Below are positions 50,618 through 59,490 of a stretch of 64,000 nucleotides of DNA, in pieces. The stretch lies in contig NZ_KQ948931.1 of NCBI RefSeq assembly GCF_001514235.1, positions 162,153 through 226,152 on the forward strand, read 5' to 3'. The DNA is from Streptomyces caeruleatus (GTDB taxonomy: Bacteria; Actinomycetota; Actinomycetes; Streptomycetales; Streptomycetaceae). The notes beneath the pieces were generated by a model, which worked only from the letters and a program-made list of their open reading frames with translations, had not been told where the DNA came from and searched no databases. Position 1 is the first letter of the stretch; each line of letters starts with the position of its first letter. Both the position numbers and the translations under genes were made by a program.

Positions 50618-51460
50618 TCATGGGCAGGTGATGACGGCGGCGTAGGCGTGCGAGTGCTCGGCGGACGGCAGACAACGGATGCTCCCGCTACGCCACTGCG
50701 CGGTCGGGACGAGGCCCGGCGGGAGAGGGGTCCATGAGCCCAGCAGCGACCGGATCTGCTTGAGCTGGCGTGGCCGGTAGGTGATGCCGGCCTCGGCGTA
50801 GTGGTCGACGAGGCTGTCCATCGCCTGCGGCTCCATATCGGTGCTCGCGTGGGTGATGGAGATCGCGCTGCCAGATGGAAGCCACTCCCGCAGGGCGGTC
50901 ATGGCCGCGGCAGCCGCTTCATCGTCCACCCATGGCAGCAGGTCGTGGGCCAGCACGGCGATGGGGTGACTGGGGTCGAGGGTGGAGTGGATCTCGTAGT
51001 GGTTGAGGAGTTCGTCGATCTGGCGGATGTCGGCCCGGAGAGCGGCGGTCGCGGTCTCCCCCAGGAGAAAGCGGGTGAGGGCGAACACCATCGGGTCGTT
51101 GTCCACGTAGACGACGCGGGAGGCCGCGTGGACGCCGACCGCGGCCTCATAGGTCAGGGCGGGTTCGTGGCGCTCAAGTGCGCGGTTCCATCTGGAGGGC
51201 AGCCCGCATCCCAGGTCCAGGAACTGAGTGATCCCGAGTTCGCGTGCGAGGACAGTCACGGCGTGGGGCCGGTGCCGCTGGTTGATCGTCACCATGTCCT
51301 TCAGCCACGGAGCCGAGCGCAGGAGGCGGCTGGCCAGCTGTCGGTCGGCCTTGTAGTGGTCGCTTCCGCCCGTGAGGAAGGTGTTGATCCGCGCGACCGC
51401 AGGGCGCAGGAACCAGTCTTCCGGCAGGCCGGTGTGGGTCGTTCGCGTCGTCGTATTCAT
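50618..51460 (-). CDS. DUF574-type SAM-dependent methyltransferase
   Basis: A 280-residue protein of the Streptomyces DUF574/Methyltransf_19 group: RPAVARINTFLTGGSDHYKADRQLASRLL is the family's N-terminal signature, ITQFLDLGCGLPS the SAM-binding loop, VVYVDNDPMVFALTRFLL the acidic loop, and LLPWVDDEAAAAAMTALREWLPSGSAISITH the core. Substrates are unknown. ATG 51460 follows GAGGAAA; residues upstream of it are non-family and cross the terminator region. Confidence 0.85.
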   Translation of the reverse strand: MNTTTRTTHTGLPEDWFLRPAVARINTFLTGGSDHYKADRQLASRLLRSAPWLKDMVTINQRHRPHAVTVLARELGITQFLDLGCGLPSRWNRALERHEPALTYEAAVGVHAASRVVYVDNDPMVFALTRFLLGETATAALRADIRQIDELLNHYEIHSTLDPSHPIAVLAHDLLPWVDDEAAAAAMTALREWLPSGSAISITHASTDMEPQAMDSLVDHYAEAGITYRPRQLKQIRSLLGSWTPLPPGLVPTAQWRSGSIRCLPSAEHSHAYAAVITCP

Positions 51461-51565
51461 CGGTGGGTGTTTCCTCGCTGGCAGGTGTGTCGTGTGCCCG
51501 CAGCCGGGGCAGGCTCCCGGCCCTGTACCGCAGAACCCCACGCACGGCGAGCACAGGGCCGGGCT

Positions 51566-51606
51566 GGCCCTCGTTCCCTGGACCACCGGCCGATCCAGGG
51601 AACGAG
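51566..51606 (-). terminator. strong bidirectional-type hairpin
   Basis: A perfect 15-bp stem CCCTCGTTCCCTGGA and its complement with an 11-nt loop, between two minus-strand genes. Confidence 0.8.
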
Positions 51607-51730
51607 GGGGCAGGTTCCTGCCGCCGGGAGGGGAGTTAGGGGCCTTCTCGGCGACAGGGAGTGGAACCTGTGCGCGGCAGTGGATGGCAACGAGGCTGCT
51701 GCGCACGGGAGTCAGCAGGTGATGCTCTGG

Positions 51731-52429
51731 TCAGGGGACACTGGCCTGTTCGAGCCGCTGGGTCAGCAGATCGGCCTGGCCGGGGTCGAGATAAAGCTCC
51801 ACTCGGTCGGGTTCATGCCGGCATCCCGGGGCCCCTTCTGCCTGTACGAGGGAGTTGGTGACGCCGGTGAGCAGCCAGGCGAGCCGGTCGGTGATCCGGC
51901 GGATGCCGCGGGCACGAGCGAGGTCGAGCTCGGCGTCGATGCCCGTGGCGCCGAACAGTGCGGCGAAGGCGGGGACGGTGCCCGCGCCTTCGGAGTCGTG
52001 GAGGACGAGGCTCAACTGGCCAGGTCCCCTCACCTTGACCTCGAAGATCAGGCAGTGGGCGGCGAGTGCGCCGTCCAGAGCTGCGGCGGCGGCATGCGTG
52101 ACGATGCGGGCGTCGAGAGTCAGCTCGGTCAGCTGGTGAACAGCCTCGGCGGTGGGAAGTCTGATCACGAGGTCCATCGCATCGTCGAACCGTGCGCTGG
52201 CTTCGATGCCGTTTTCGGTGAGCCAGGCGTTGGCCTGTTCCGGGTCACGGTCGAAGGGCATCCTGCCGGCCGTGAGAAGGGTCAGGTCCAGGGCGCCGCC
52301 GGGCGCCACATCGACCCGGGCGGCGAGCCGGGCGGCCACGAAGGCGTCGTCCAGGTGCTGCCGCAGCTCGGCCGCCGGCGGCGTGCCGGTGCCGGACGGC
52401 GGACAGTCCAGGCGTGGGGTGTCGGGCAT
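51731..52429 (-). CDS. hypothetical protein
   Basis: A 232-residue protein of unknown family with alternating strands and helices and a Pro-rich start (MPDTPRLDCPPSGTGTPPAAEL). Segments such as VIRLPTAEAVHQLTELTLDARIVTHAAAAALDG and LSLVLHDSEGAGTVPAFAALFGATGIDAELDLARARG suggest an alpha/beta domain. There is no signal peptide or membrane segment. It is followed by the terminator at 51566-51606. Confidence 0.6.
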   Translation of the reverse strand: MPDTPRLDCPPSGTGTPPAAELRQHLDDAFVAARLAARVDVAPGGALDLTLLTAGRMPFDRDPEQANAWLTENGIEASARFDDAMDLVIRLPTAEAVHQLTELTLDARIVTHAAAAALDGALAAHCLIFEVKVRGPGQLSLVLHDSEGAGTVPAFAALFGATGIDAELDLARARGIRRITDRLAWLLTGVTNSLVQAEGAPGCRHEPDRVELYLDPGQADLLTQRLEQASVP

Positions 52430-52506
52430 CAGAGCATCAGCTCCCCGTCAGCTTCGGGCGTCAGTGGCTGGTGGGCAGGGCAGTAAGGGGCAAGAGATTG
52501 GCTGTC

Positions 52507-53064
52507 TCACGGGTGAGGGGTGTCCACCGGGTAGGCGAAGTCTGTGACCTGGCCGAAGAGGGCACGGCCAGGGAATGTGATGGTGTGGGCGTCAACTATC
52601 GGCAGCTGTTGCACGGTCAGCAGTGCTCCGTCGAGCAGGGCCTGGCGGTGAGCGCGATCGAGCACGACCCTGAGGACAATGGGTTCCTCTCCGTATATGG
52701 CACCGCCGTGCTGGTGGCAGCACTCGGTGTGTCTCGGGGTTGGATGGGACGGCGCTGGCGCTGCGGGCACGTCGGCGACTATTCGGTACGAGCGTGGGCG
52801 GCCCGCGTCATAGGCGATCAGCCCCATCGTTTGCAATCGGTCGAGCTGGTGGGTCACGGATGAGGTGCTTGCCAGCCCGGCAGCGTCGCCTATTTCGCGC
52901 AGGGAAGGCGGGTATCCCCGCTCTAGGGTTGCGTCGCCGATGAACGCGATGATTTTCCGCTGCCGCTCTGTGAGTTCGGGCGGTGCCATCGTGAGCCGAC
53001 TGGCGGTGTTCTCAACTGCCTGCAGCGGATTGCCCTCCGCTACCAGCAGGTCGTCATTCGTCAT
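52507..53064 (-). CDS. LexA-type winged-helix protein lacking the peptidase domain
   Basis: A 185-residue protein. Residues 28-95 (PPELTERQRKIIAFIGDATLERGYPPSLREIGDAAGLASTSSVTHQLDRLQTMGLIAYDAGRPRSYRI) are a near-canonical LexA DNA-binding domain. The C-terminal half does not look like the S24 self-cleaving domain: no clear Ala-Gly site or Ser/Lys dyad. Instead it has GGAIYGEEPIVLRVVLDRAHRQALLDGALLTVQQLP. It therefore probably binds an SOS-like operator without RecA-triggered cleavage. It is divergent from nothing and lies upstream of the minus-strand block. Confidence 0.75.
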   Translation of the reverse strand: MTNDDLLVAEGNPLQAVENTASRLTMAPPELTERQRKIIAFIGDATLERGYPPSLREIGDAAGLASTSSVTHQLDRLQTMGLIAYDAGRPRSYRIVADVPAAPAPSHPTPRHTECCHQHGGAIYGEEPIVLRVVLDRAHRQALLDGALLTVQQLPIVDAHTITFPGRALFGQVTDFAYPVDTPHP

Positions 53065-53164
53065 GGATTACCTGAACAAGTCGTTTGGTGGTTGAAGCAT
53101 GGGACGGGAGTGGCTGGCCTGCCGTGCAGGGTCATGCGGGGGCGAGGTCTGGTGTCGGCTGGCG

Positions 53165-54388
53165 TCAGGCGGTGTCAGCCGCGAAGTGCTCGCTCCACTG
53201 CCGGGGGGTCGTTCCGAGGGCGGCCTTGGCGAGGTGGATACGCTGGAACTCGCCAGTGCCTGCGGGTGAATAGGCGTGCGGGATGTCACGGAAGAGGCGC
53301 TGGAGCTCGTAGTCGCCGTCCAGGCCGTGTGCGCCGTGCAGCTCCATCGCGTCCCATGCGGACTCGGCGGCGAGCTGGTGGCTGGTGTGCTTGGCGCCGA
53401 TGAGCAGGTTGTCGCAGGCCACATGATTATCGAGGAGATGGACGGCGCTGTAGGCGGTAGTCAGGGCGGTCTGGAGGCGGCCTTGCATCTCGCCGAGGCG
53501 GTCTTGGACAACGGGGTGGTCGGACAGGTAGCCCCCGTAGCGGGGCCGGGTGCTCAGGAAGCGCGCGGTGGTGTCGACGAGTGCCTCGTGAATGCCGAGG
53601 CTCACGGCGGCTAGGTTGGGGCGGCCGTAGAGGATGCTCGCGCTTTGCGCCACATACAGGCCCTGGCCGACCTCGCCGAGGACATTGGCCGCGGGTATGC
53701 GCACCCCGTCCAGGATGAGCCGCCCGGCCGAGAAGCCGTGCAGGCCGAGGCGCGCCCGGTGCGTACCGTGGCTCAGCCCTTCGCGTTGGTTCTCGACCAG
53801 GAAAGCCGTCAGCGCCTCGGAGGCCGTGACGCCGGGCTGGGCCGTACGCGCGACGACGACGTGGAGCCCGGCGATGTGGCTGTTGCCGATGTGGATCTTC
53901 TCGCCGGTGATGACCCACTCGTCCCCGACGAGCTCAGCGACGGTCTGGCAACCGCCGATGTGGCCGCCCGTATCCGGCTCGGTGACCGCGATGGACACCA
54001 GCATGGTCCCGGCGGCCACTTTCGGCAGCCACCGTTGCTTCTGCTCGACCGTGCCCCAGTGGCAGATGGCGCCGACGGGGATCAGGGTGGCCTGGAGGAT
54101 CGCCGCCGCGGCGGCGGAGACCACCCCGATGCGGTGGATCAGCACCGTCTTGGCGACGTGCCCCGCCGCCATCCCCCCGTACTCCTCGGGGATCGTCACC
54201 CCGAACCAGCCCTTGTGAGACATGAGGCGGGGCAGTTCGCGTTCCAGCCGGTGTGGGGCGGCCTCCATCAGAGGCACACGGGGAGCGACGTGCTCGGAGG
54301 CGAACTCTTCGGCCTCAGCCCACAGTTGCTCGTGGGCGGCGGTGAGGTACGGGCGGAGAGCCAGGGGTGGGGTGCCGGTGATGGGCAT
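53165..54388 (-). CDS. acyl-CoA dehydrogenase family protein
   Basis: A 407-residue flavoprotein of the acyl-CoA dehydrogenase family. GWFGVTIPEEYGGMAAGH is the N-terminal block, SIAVTEPDTGGHIGGCQTVAEL the FAD/substrate-binding middle, and AWDAMELHGAHGLDGDYELQRLFRDIPHAYSPAGTGEFQRIHLAKAALG the C-terminal block with the usual catalytic-Glu neighbourhood (GTGEFQRI). It lies downstream of the cvn genes in the same direction and might be co-transcribed with them. The substrate is unknown. Confidence 0.85.
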   Translation of the reverse strand: MPITGTPPLALRPYLTAAHEQLWAEAEEFASEHVAPRVPLMEAAPHRLERELPRLMSHKGWFGVTIPEEYGGMAAGHVAKTVLIHRIGVVSAAAAAILQATLIPVGAICHWGTVEQKQRWLPKVAAGTMLVSIAVTEPDTGGHIGGCQTVAELVGDEWVITGEKIHIGNSHIAGLHVVVARTAQPGVTASEALTAFLVENQREGLSHGTHRARLGLHGFSAGRLILDGVRIPAANVLGEVGQGLYVAQSASILYGRPNLAAVSLGIHEALVDTTARFLSTRPRYGGYLSDHPVVQDRLGEMQGRLQTALTTAYSAVHLLDNHVACDNLLIGAKHTSHQLAAESAWDAMELHGAHGLDGDYELQRLFRDIPHAYSPAGTGEFQRIHLAKAALGTTPRQWSEHFAADTA

Positions 54389-54469
54389 GGTCGTCTACCT
54401 CTCCCTGTGTGGGGTCGCAAAGCGGGGTGCGGCCGGATCCGCGTGTGGGGGCACGGAGGGGTTTTGGTG

Positions 54470-55072
54470 TCAGGGACCAGGGGTTTTGATCTTGAGTACG
54501 TCCGCGGTGGTCTGGGCGGCGTCTTTGACGATGGCCTGGAGCCGGTTCGCGTCTTTCAGGGTGCGTGTCTCGGGGTCGATGATGCAGAACGTGAGCAGGA
54601 CGAGGCCGGTGTCGGTGTCGATGACGGGGCTGCCGAAGTAGCTCTGGATGCCGATGGCGTCGGCGACGTGGTTGCTCTGGAAGCGTGGGGAGGCGGCTAC
54701 GTCGGGCAGGGGCAGGCCCCGTTTGCGCTGCACGACCTCGGGGCAGTAGCCGTGGCCGCGGCTCATCGTGCGTCCTACGATCGGGTAGCCGGCGTCGGGC
54801 GGCGGCTGGTACAGGCCGAGGAAGGTCTGCTCTTCGCCGAACGCGTTCGCCATGGCGTAGATGAAGCCGCTGCGCTGGGCCATGTCGGTGGCGATGTCGT
54901 CGAGTACCTCGTGGCCTTCCAGGCGGATGCCCAGCTCGCTGAACCTGTTCAGGCGCTGCTGCATCTCGGCGAGTTCGGTGCCCGGGTCATCGGTGAACGT
55001 TTGGACCTGGGCCGTGCGGGGGGCGGGGATGGGGACGGTGGGGGCCGGGTGTTGCGGGGGGTGGGTCATCAT
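54470..55072 (-). CDS. GAF-domain protein of the cvn operon
   Basis: A 200-residue protein with a Pro-rich start (MMTHPPQHPAPTVPIPAPRT), a short helix and a GAF domain (MAQRSGFIYAMANAFGEEQTFLGLYQPP...VAASPRFQSNHVADAIGIQSYFGSPVIDTDTGLVLLTFCIID). The usual cvn operons in Streptomyces contain A-D and often a P450, so a GAF sensor as the fifth gene is a variation. It starts by ATGATGA overlap with the cvnD stop, so it is translationally coupled. Confidence 0.78.
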   Translation of the reverse strand: MMTHPPQHPAPTVPIPAPRTAQVQTFTDDPGTELAEMQQRLNRFSELGIRLEGHEVLDDIATDMAQRSGFIYAMANAFGEEQTFLGLYQPPPDAGYPIVGRTMSRGHGYCPEVVQRKRGLPLPDVAASPRFQSNHVADAIGIQSYFGSPVIDTDTGLVLLTFCIIDPETRTLKDANRLQAIVKDAAQTTADVLKIKTPGP

Positions 55073-55665
55073 GCGTCCAGGAGGGTGGAGTGGGCGGATG
55101 TGATGCGCGTGATGTGCTGGACCAGGGTGAGCAGGACCCCGGCCACGGAATCGGCGTTGCGGGCGTCGCAGAACATCAGCGGTACCTGCTCGTCCACGTC
55201 GAATGCCTCGCGGATCTCGGGCAGGGTCCGGGTCTCGGTTCCGGGGAACCGGTTGATGGCGATGACGAAGGGCAGGCGGCGCTGTTCGAAGAAGTCGGCC
55301 GCGGGGAAGCTCGACTCCAGCCGTCGGGTGTCGGCCAGTACCACGGCGCCGAGCGCCCCTTCGCACAGGTCGTGCCAGAAGCTCCAGAAGCGGGGCTGTC
55401 CTGGTGTGCCGAAGAGGTACAGCTCCACGGGGTCGGGGTCGTCCCAGCCGACGCGGCCGTAGTCGCAGGCGACCGTCGTGGTCGTCTTGTCCTCGATGCC
55501 GTGGAGGCTGTCGGTCGCGGTGCTCTGTGTGGTGAGGACTTCCTCCGTGCGCAGCGGTGTGATGTCGCTGACGGAGCCGATGGCGGTGGTCTTGCCGACG
55601 CCGAAGCCTCCCGCGATGACCAGCTTGGCGATGGCCCGGTTGGCGGGGGGCGGGAACTGGGTCAT
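55069..55665 (-). CDS. cvnD: CvnD-type small GTP-binding protein
   Basis: A 198-residue Ras-like GTPase of the conservon type: Walker A GGFGVGKTT near residue 20, the switch region TTVACDYGRVG, a DxxG-like LFGTPGQPRF, and an NKxD-like INRF. Members interact with the CvnA sensor-like and CvnB roadblock proteins at the membrane. ATG 55665 was chosen at the family start (MTQFPPPANRAIAKLVIAGGFG). It lies 5 bp after cvnC and overlaps the GAF gene. Confidence 0.88.
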   Translation of the reverse strand: MTQFPPPANRAIAKLVIAGGFGVGKTTAIGSVSDITPLRTEEVLTTQSTATDSLHGIEDKTTTTVACDYGRVGWDDPDPVELYLFGTPGQPRFWSFWHDLCEGALGAVVLADTRRLESSFPAADFFEQRRLPFVIAINRFPGTETRTLPEIREAFDVDEQVPLMFCDARNADSVAGVLLTLVQHITRITSAHSTLLDA

Positions 55666-55670
55666 GGGAG

Positions 55671-56081
55671 TCACCCGGCCTTCGCGGTCGCGTTGGGGTG
55701 CCGGCGCCTGAGCCCGGCGCTGATCGCCTGGAGTAGTTGCAGGTCGCTGCCTGCGCTGCGCCGGTCCGGGATGGGCAAGGCCAGAGCCTGCGCGTCGATC
55801 AGGTCGGAGACGAGCACGCTCACCGCGGTCACGGGAAGTGCGAGGACGCCGGCCAGCTCGGCGAGCGGACGATGCCGCTGGCCGCACAGCTCGACGATCC
55901 TGGCGCTCTCCTCGGAGAGTCCGGGGCGCGGCGGACGGCGGCCGGGGCCCAGGACGGTGTGGAGACTGAGGTGGTGACGGGCGCGGGTGCGCCCGTCGGT
56001 CACCGCGTACAGCCGGACGATGGTGGCCGTGTCCTCCAGGGCCTCAGCCTCTAACGAGTCCTGGCCTGTCGGGGAATTCAT
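55671..56081 (-). CDS. cvnC: CvnC (DUF742) protein
   Basis: A 136-residue DUF742 protein: ATIVRLYAVTDGRTRARHHLSLHTVLG, then LSEESARIVELCGQRHRPLAELAGVLALPVTAVSVLVSDLIDAQALALP, a winged-helix-like region. It is the third conservon component, and its ATG overlaps the end of cvnB by 4 bp. Confidence 0.87.
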   Translation of the reverse strand: MNSPTGQDSLEAEALEDTATIVRLYAVTDGRTRARHHLSLHTVLGPGRRPPRPGLSEESARIVELCGQRHRPLAELAGVLALPVTAVSVLVSDLIDAQALALPIPDRRSAGSDLQLLQAISAGLRRRHPNATAKAG

Positions 56082-56581
56082 GCGGCACCATCGCCCTGGC
56101 CGTCGTGGGCGCGGACCGGGGTCGTCATGAATGGGGAGAACCGCTGCACCAGACGCCCGACGGCGAAGGCGACGGCGCCGACGTTCGCGTCCGTGCGGGT
56201 CAGCACCATCAGCACCGTCGCGACGCTCTTCCCGGACTCGGTGAACGCGCTTCCCACCCCGGCCTCGGTGAGGAGGAACAGGGCGTCGTCGCGTTCGATG
56301 AGGATCTGCTGCACCGGCCGCTTGTCGCCTGTGGGGCCCGCGACGCCCTTGGCCAGGGCCGCCAAGCCCGAGGCCGCCGCGGCCAGTTCGTCGGTCCAGT
56401 CCTCGTCCGCTTTGGTGGAGTTCATGTGCGAGGGGACGACCTGCTTCATGCCGTCGCGGGAGGCCAGCAGGGCGTGCGTGACACCGGGGGTGTCTTCTAC
56501 GAACTCGTCGATCAGGCGCGTCATCTCCTCCTTGACGTCCTCGGGGGAGATCACGGGGGCGGCGTTCACATCGTGGGTCAT
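56078..56581 (-). CDS. cvnB: CvnB roadblock/LC7 protein
   Basis: A 167-residue roadblock/LC7 protein: MTRLIDEFVEDTPGVTHALLASRDGMKQV is the family start, followed by AAAASGLAALAKGVAG and LFLLTEAGVGSAF and ATVLMVLTR. In conservons it acts as a dimeric regulator of the CvnD GTPase. It is coupled to cvnC. Confidence 0.88.
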   Translation of the reverse strand: MTHDVNAAPVISPEDVKEEMTRLIDEFVEDTPGVTHALLASRDGMKQVVPSHMNSTKADEDWTDELAAAASGLAALAKGVAGPTGDKRPVQQILIERDDALFLLTEAGVGSAFTESGKSVATVLMVLTRTDANVGAVAFAVGRLVQRFSPFMTTPVRAHDGQGDGAA

Positions 56582-56610
56582 GGCGGGTCGCTTCCTGCGG
56601 GGTAACGAGG

Positions 56611-58107
56611 TCAGGACTGGGGGGAGGCGGGCGTGTCGGGCGTTGGATCTGTGCTCATCCCAGCGCGCAGGCCCGCACGCCAGTCGGCCAGGGCCTGGGG
56701 GTTCGCGGCTGGGGCCGGCGCCGCAGGCTCGCCGGCCGCCTGGTCAGGCATCGGCCTGGCCACCCGTCGGCGCCGGGGCAGAGGGGATGCGCTGCCGCTG
56801 CCAGCCTGCTCCGCAGGGCGCGCGGTGCTGGGCGCCGGGCGCGCGGGCTGCTGGGCGGCTCCCGCAAACGCCAGCTGCGGGCCGGCGGGGACGGGGGCGG
56901 CAGAGACCGTGATGGTGCCGATCGTGGGCGTGGTCGGCACGAGGTACTGATTGGGGACGACAACGTTGGCGGTCGTCCCGCCCATCGGGTTCATCGCCAG
57001 CCAGACCTTCAGGCCGTACTTGGCGGCGATCTTCGCGGCAGTGATCAGGCCGAGGTTCCCAGCGCGGACCTGGCCTGCGACATCGGCTTGAGCCGGGTCG
57101 GCCAGGAGTTGATTGAGCACCTCCCGCTTGTGGGAGTCCATCAGCAGCGTTGCCCGGTCCTCAACCTCGATCAGCAGGCCGTGGGCCACCTTCTGCGCAC
57201 TGACGGTGACCTTGGTTGCCGGATCGGAGTGCTCCAAGCCGTTGTCGATGAGCTCGGCGAGCAAGTGCGCGATGTCGGGGTGCACATGCGCGGGCAGCGC
57301 GAACCTGCTGCCGACGTCGCCGGGCACCGTCTGCACTCGCTTGTACTTGACCACCTCCGCCTTCGCGCCGCGCAACACCGTGGCGACCTGCACAGGCGCC
57401 CGCGTCTCGCGCAGGGACTGGCCGCCGAGGACGACGGAAACGCTCTCGACCATGCGACGCAGCCGCGTCGCAAGGTGGTCGATCTTGAAACTTCGGTCCA
57501 GGAGTTCTGCGTCCTCGGTCGCCGTCTGTAGACGGGTCAGGTGATCCAGCATCTCGTCGATCAGCACGTGTTGGCGCCGCGTGAGGGTCCGGTGCATCGC
57601 TACGAGCACCGCCGCCTGCGACTCGTCGTGCGTCCGCAGCAAGGCGCCCGCACCCTGCACCTGGAGGTTGCCGATCAGCTCGATGACCCTCTCAAGCGGG
57701 TCGTCGCCAGCCGGTTGAGGCTCTTGGGGGAGCGGGGGCCGGGCACCCTGGCAGAGCTGCTCCGCTGTCCAGATCATGGTCTGTTCGGCCGCACTCGCCG
57801 ATTCCGCGATCCGCTCGAAGTCGGCGGCACGCTGTTGCTGAAGAGACAGGGCCACGGCCCGTATCCGGGAGACGCCCACCAGGCCGGTGATGACGAGGCC
57901 GCCGCCGAGAGCAAGCGCGATCTGCGTGAGGCTGAACTCGTACAGCCACGCGGCGCCGAGGACCACGCCCCACAGCGCAACGATGGACACAAGCGGCGCG
58001 GCCAACACGCCAGCCACCTCATCGAAGAGGTAACGGTCCACCCGAGGCCGGCGGTCTCGTCTGCGGCGGTGGGTGACCGGGCGAGTGGGGGACACGCGGT
58101 CAGACAT
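56611..58107 (-). CDS. cvnA: CvnA sensor-kinase-like membrane protein
   Basis: A 498-residue protein with an Arg-rich N-terminus, two hydrophobic segments (VAGVLAAPLVSIVALWGVVLGAAWLY and ALALGGGLVITGLVGV, about 30-80), a helical dimer region, and a HATPase-like domain (DIAHLLAELIDNGLEHSDPATKVTVSAQ as N box; GNLGLITAAKIAAKYGLKVWL as G box). The Pro/Ala-rich C-terminal ~110 residues are disordered. CvnA proteins resemble histidine kinases but are thought to act with CvnB-D. It is the first gene of the conservon. Confidence 0.87.
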   Translation of the reverse strand: MSDRVSPTRPVTHRRRRDRRPRVDRYLFDEVAGVLAAPLVSIVALWGVVLGAAWLYEFSLTQIALALGGGLVITGLVGVSRIRAVALSLQQQRAADFERIAESASAAEQTMIWTAEQLCQGARPPLPQEPQPAGDDPLERVIELIGNLQVQGAGALLRTHDESQAAVLVAMHRTLTRRQHVLIDEMLDHLTRLQTATEDAELLDRSFKIDHLATRLRRMVESVSVVLGGQSLRETRAPVQVATVLRGAKAEVVKYKRVQTVPGDVGSRFALPAHVHPDIAHLLAELIDNGLEHSDPATKVTVSAQKVAHGLLIEVEDRATLLMDSHKREVLNQLLADPAQADVAGQVRAGNLGLITAAKIAAKYGLKVWLAMNPMGGTTANVVVPNQYLVPTTPTIGTITVSAAPVPAGPQLAFAGAAQQPARPAPSTARPAEQAGSGSASPLPRRRRVARPMPDQAAGEPAAPAPAANPQALADWRAGLRAGMSTDPTPDTPASPQS

Positions 58108-58257
58108 AGGAGGGGATCTCCGATAGGTCGGTGAGTGGGTTAACGGGCAATTCGCGACGCGAGTCCGCCGTCTACGCCCTGATGAAGGTCAGACGGATTC
58201 GCCACAGGGAGGACGAGGCGACACCAGGTCTCCGCACCGGAGTCAAAGCCTGCACGT

Positions 58258-58830
58258 TCACTGGCTGCCTCCCTCTGCCCGGGCCGCTCGCCCGTGGCGG
58301 ACCAGCTCCTCCACCTCGTCCACGAAACAGAGGTCCCCGGGGGAATCCATCGGGCGGCACCAGTACGCGCGCCCCTTCGGCTTAGTGAGCCGGATCGCCG
58401 GAACACCGAGGTAGTTGTCACTGCGCAGGCACTCCACGCCGGGGAAGTCCCGGTCATTCCATCGCCAGGCGGCGCTCCCGGGTACGAGGGCGTAGTACAG
58501 CTGTGCGTGGAGGTCCATGAACACCGCGCCGCCGTCGAACCACTGATGGAGGAAGGCGTCCACCTTTTCCAACTCGTCCGTCTTGGCCACAGCCCACACC
58601 ATGTGAGCGGGGATCCGTACGGCGGCCAGGATGCCGCCGCAGGCAAGGAGCGCGGTCCCCCCTTGGTCCTCCCATTGGCTACGCGCAAGGTCCTGCTCCA
58701 CGGCGGCGCCGAGGAGCCAGTGAGTAATGGCGAGCTGGCGCTCTGGCAGGGTCGTGACCCCCGTTGCCTCAAGCCTGCCGCCGCCGGATGCATCCGGCCC
58801 CTGCTCTCTGGACGTAAGCGAACTCGTCAC
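58258..58830 (-). CDS. hypothetical protein of regulatory pair
   Basis: A 190-residue protein of a Streptomyces-specific type found next to ATPase/XRE gene pairs. Motifs include QGGTALLACGGILAAVRIPAHMVWAVA, WRWNDRDFPGVECLRSDNYLGVPAIRLTKP, and AYWCRPMDSPGDLCFVDEVEELVRHG. The function is not established. Its ATG overlaps the stop of the upstream HATPase gene by 4 bp, so both are translated together. Confidence 0.68.
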   Translation of the reverse strand: MTSSLTSREQGPDASGGGRLEATGVTTLPERQLAITHWLLGAAVEQDLARSQWEDQGGTALLACGGILAAVRIPAHMVWAVAKTDELEKVDAFLHQWFDGGAVFMDLHAQLYYALVPGSAAWRWNDRDFPGVECLRSDNYLGVPAIRLTKPKGRAYWCRPMDSPGDLCFVDEVEELVRHGRAARAEGGSQ

Positions 58831-59330
58831 GACGCCTCACGCCCCTGCGAGCTCTCATTTGCATCGCTGTCGCTGATAAGGAAGTTGGCCCACACGTCCT
58901 TGCCGCCGTTGATGAGCGAGCATCCGAAGTCGTCAGCGGAGGCCACAACGAGTTGCAGCCCTCGGCCGCGCTCGGCCTCAAGGCCAGCGTGGGCGAGCTG
59001 TGGTAGAGCGACATCGAAGTCCCGTACGCAGATATTCAGCGCTCCGGGCAATCGCGTGACCATTAGCCGCGCGCCCCTGGCCCCCGTACGCGCGTCAGGT
59101 TGTGTGTGCCGTAGGACGTTTGTCAGCAGCTCCGTGGCCGTCAGCGCGACACGGCCACTCAGGCGGGACAGGCCCCACAGTTCCAAGTGGGCGCGGATGA
59201 TGGCTCGGACGCTGGGCACGGCCTCGGGGGTGACATCGAGGTCTATCTCCAGCCGTCCCGGCTTGCTGCGCGTCATCGCACGCACGCTGGTTGCTGGCGC
59301 AGCTGGTACTTCCAAGAGGAGGTCGGCCAT
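58827..59330 (-). CDS. anti-sigma-factor-like ATPase (HATPase)
   Basis: A 167-residue single-domain ATP-binding protein of the RsbW/SpoIIAB-like class: VALTATELLTNVLRHTQPDA is the N box, FDVALPQLAH the G1-like box, and GRGLQLVVASADDFGCS the G2 box. Such Streptomyces proteins are partners of the divergent XRE regulators. ATG 59330 was chosen because the ORF upstream of it lacks family sequence. It is the first gene of a two-gene unit, divergent from the 59491 regulator. Confidence 0.82.
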   Translation of the reverse strand: MADLLLEVPAAPATSVRAMTRSKPGRLEIDLDVTPEAVPSVRAIIRAHLELWGLSRLSGRVALTATELLTNVLRHTQPDARTGARGARLMVTRLPGALNICVRDFDVALPQLAHAGLEAERGRGLQLVVASADDFGCSLINGGKDVWANFLISDSDANESSQGREAS

Positions 59331-59445
59331 CTCAGATCCACTTCGGTCTGGCGGAATCCCCACCAATGAGGTCTGACTGCGGTGTGTACTGGTGGAACCG
59401 GTCGGCAACCATTCAGTCAGGCCGCGAGACCCGCGTGCAGATCCG

Positions 59446-59472
59446 GATGCGGAGACCTGAGATATCCGCATC
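59446..59472. promoter_or_regulatory. GATGCGGA inverted-repeat operator
   Basis: GATGCGGA (59446-59453) and TCCGCATC (59465-59472) form an 8-bp inverted repeat with an 11-bp spacer, just before the XRE ATG at 59491. Two more copies, GATGCGGATA at 59746-59755 and 59767-59776 (21 bp apart), lie inside that gene. Confidence 0.55.
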
Positions 59473-59490
59473 ACGACCTAGGGGACGCTG

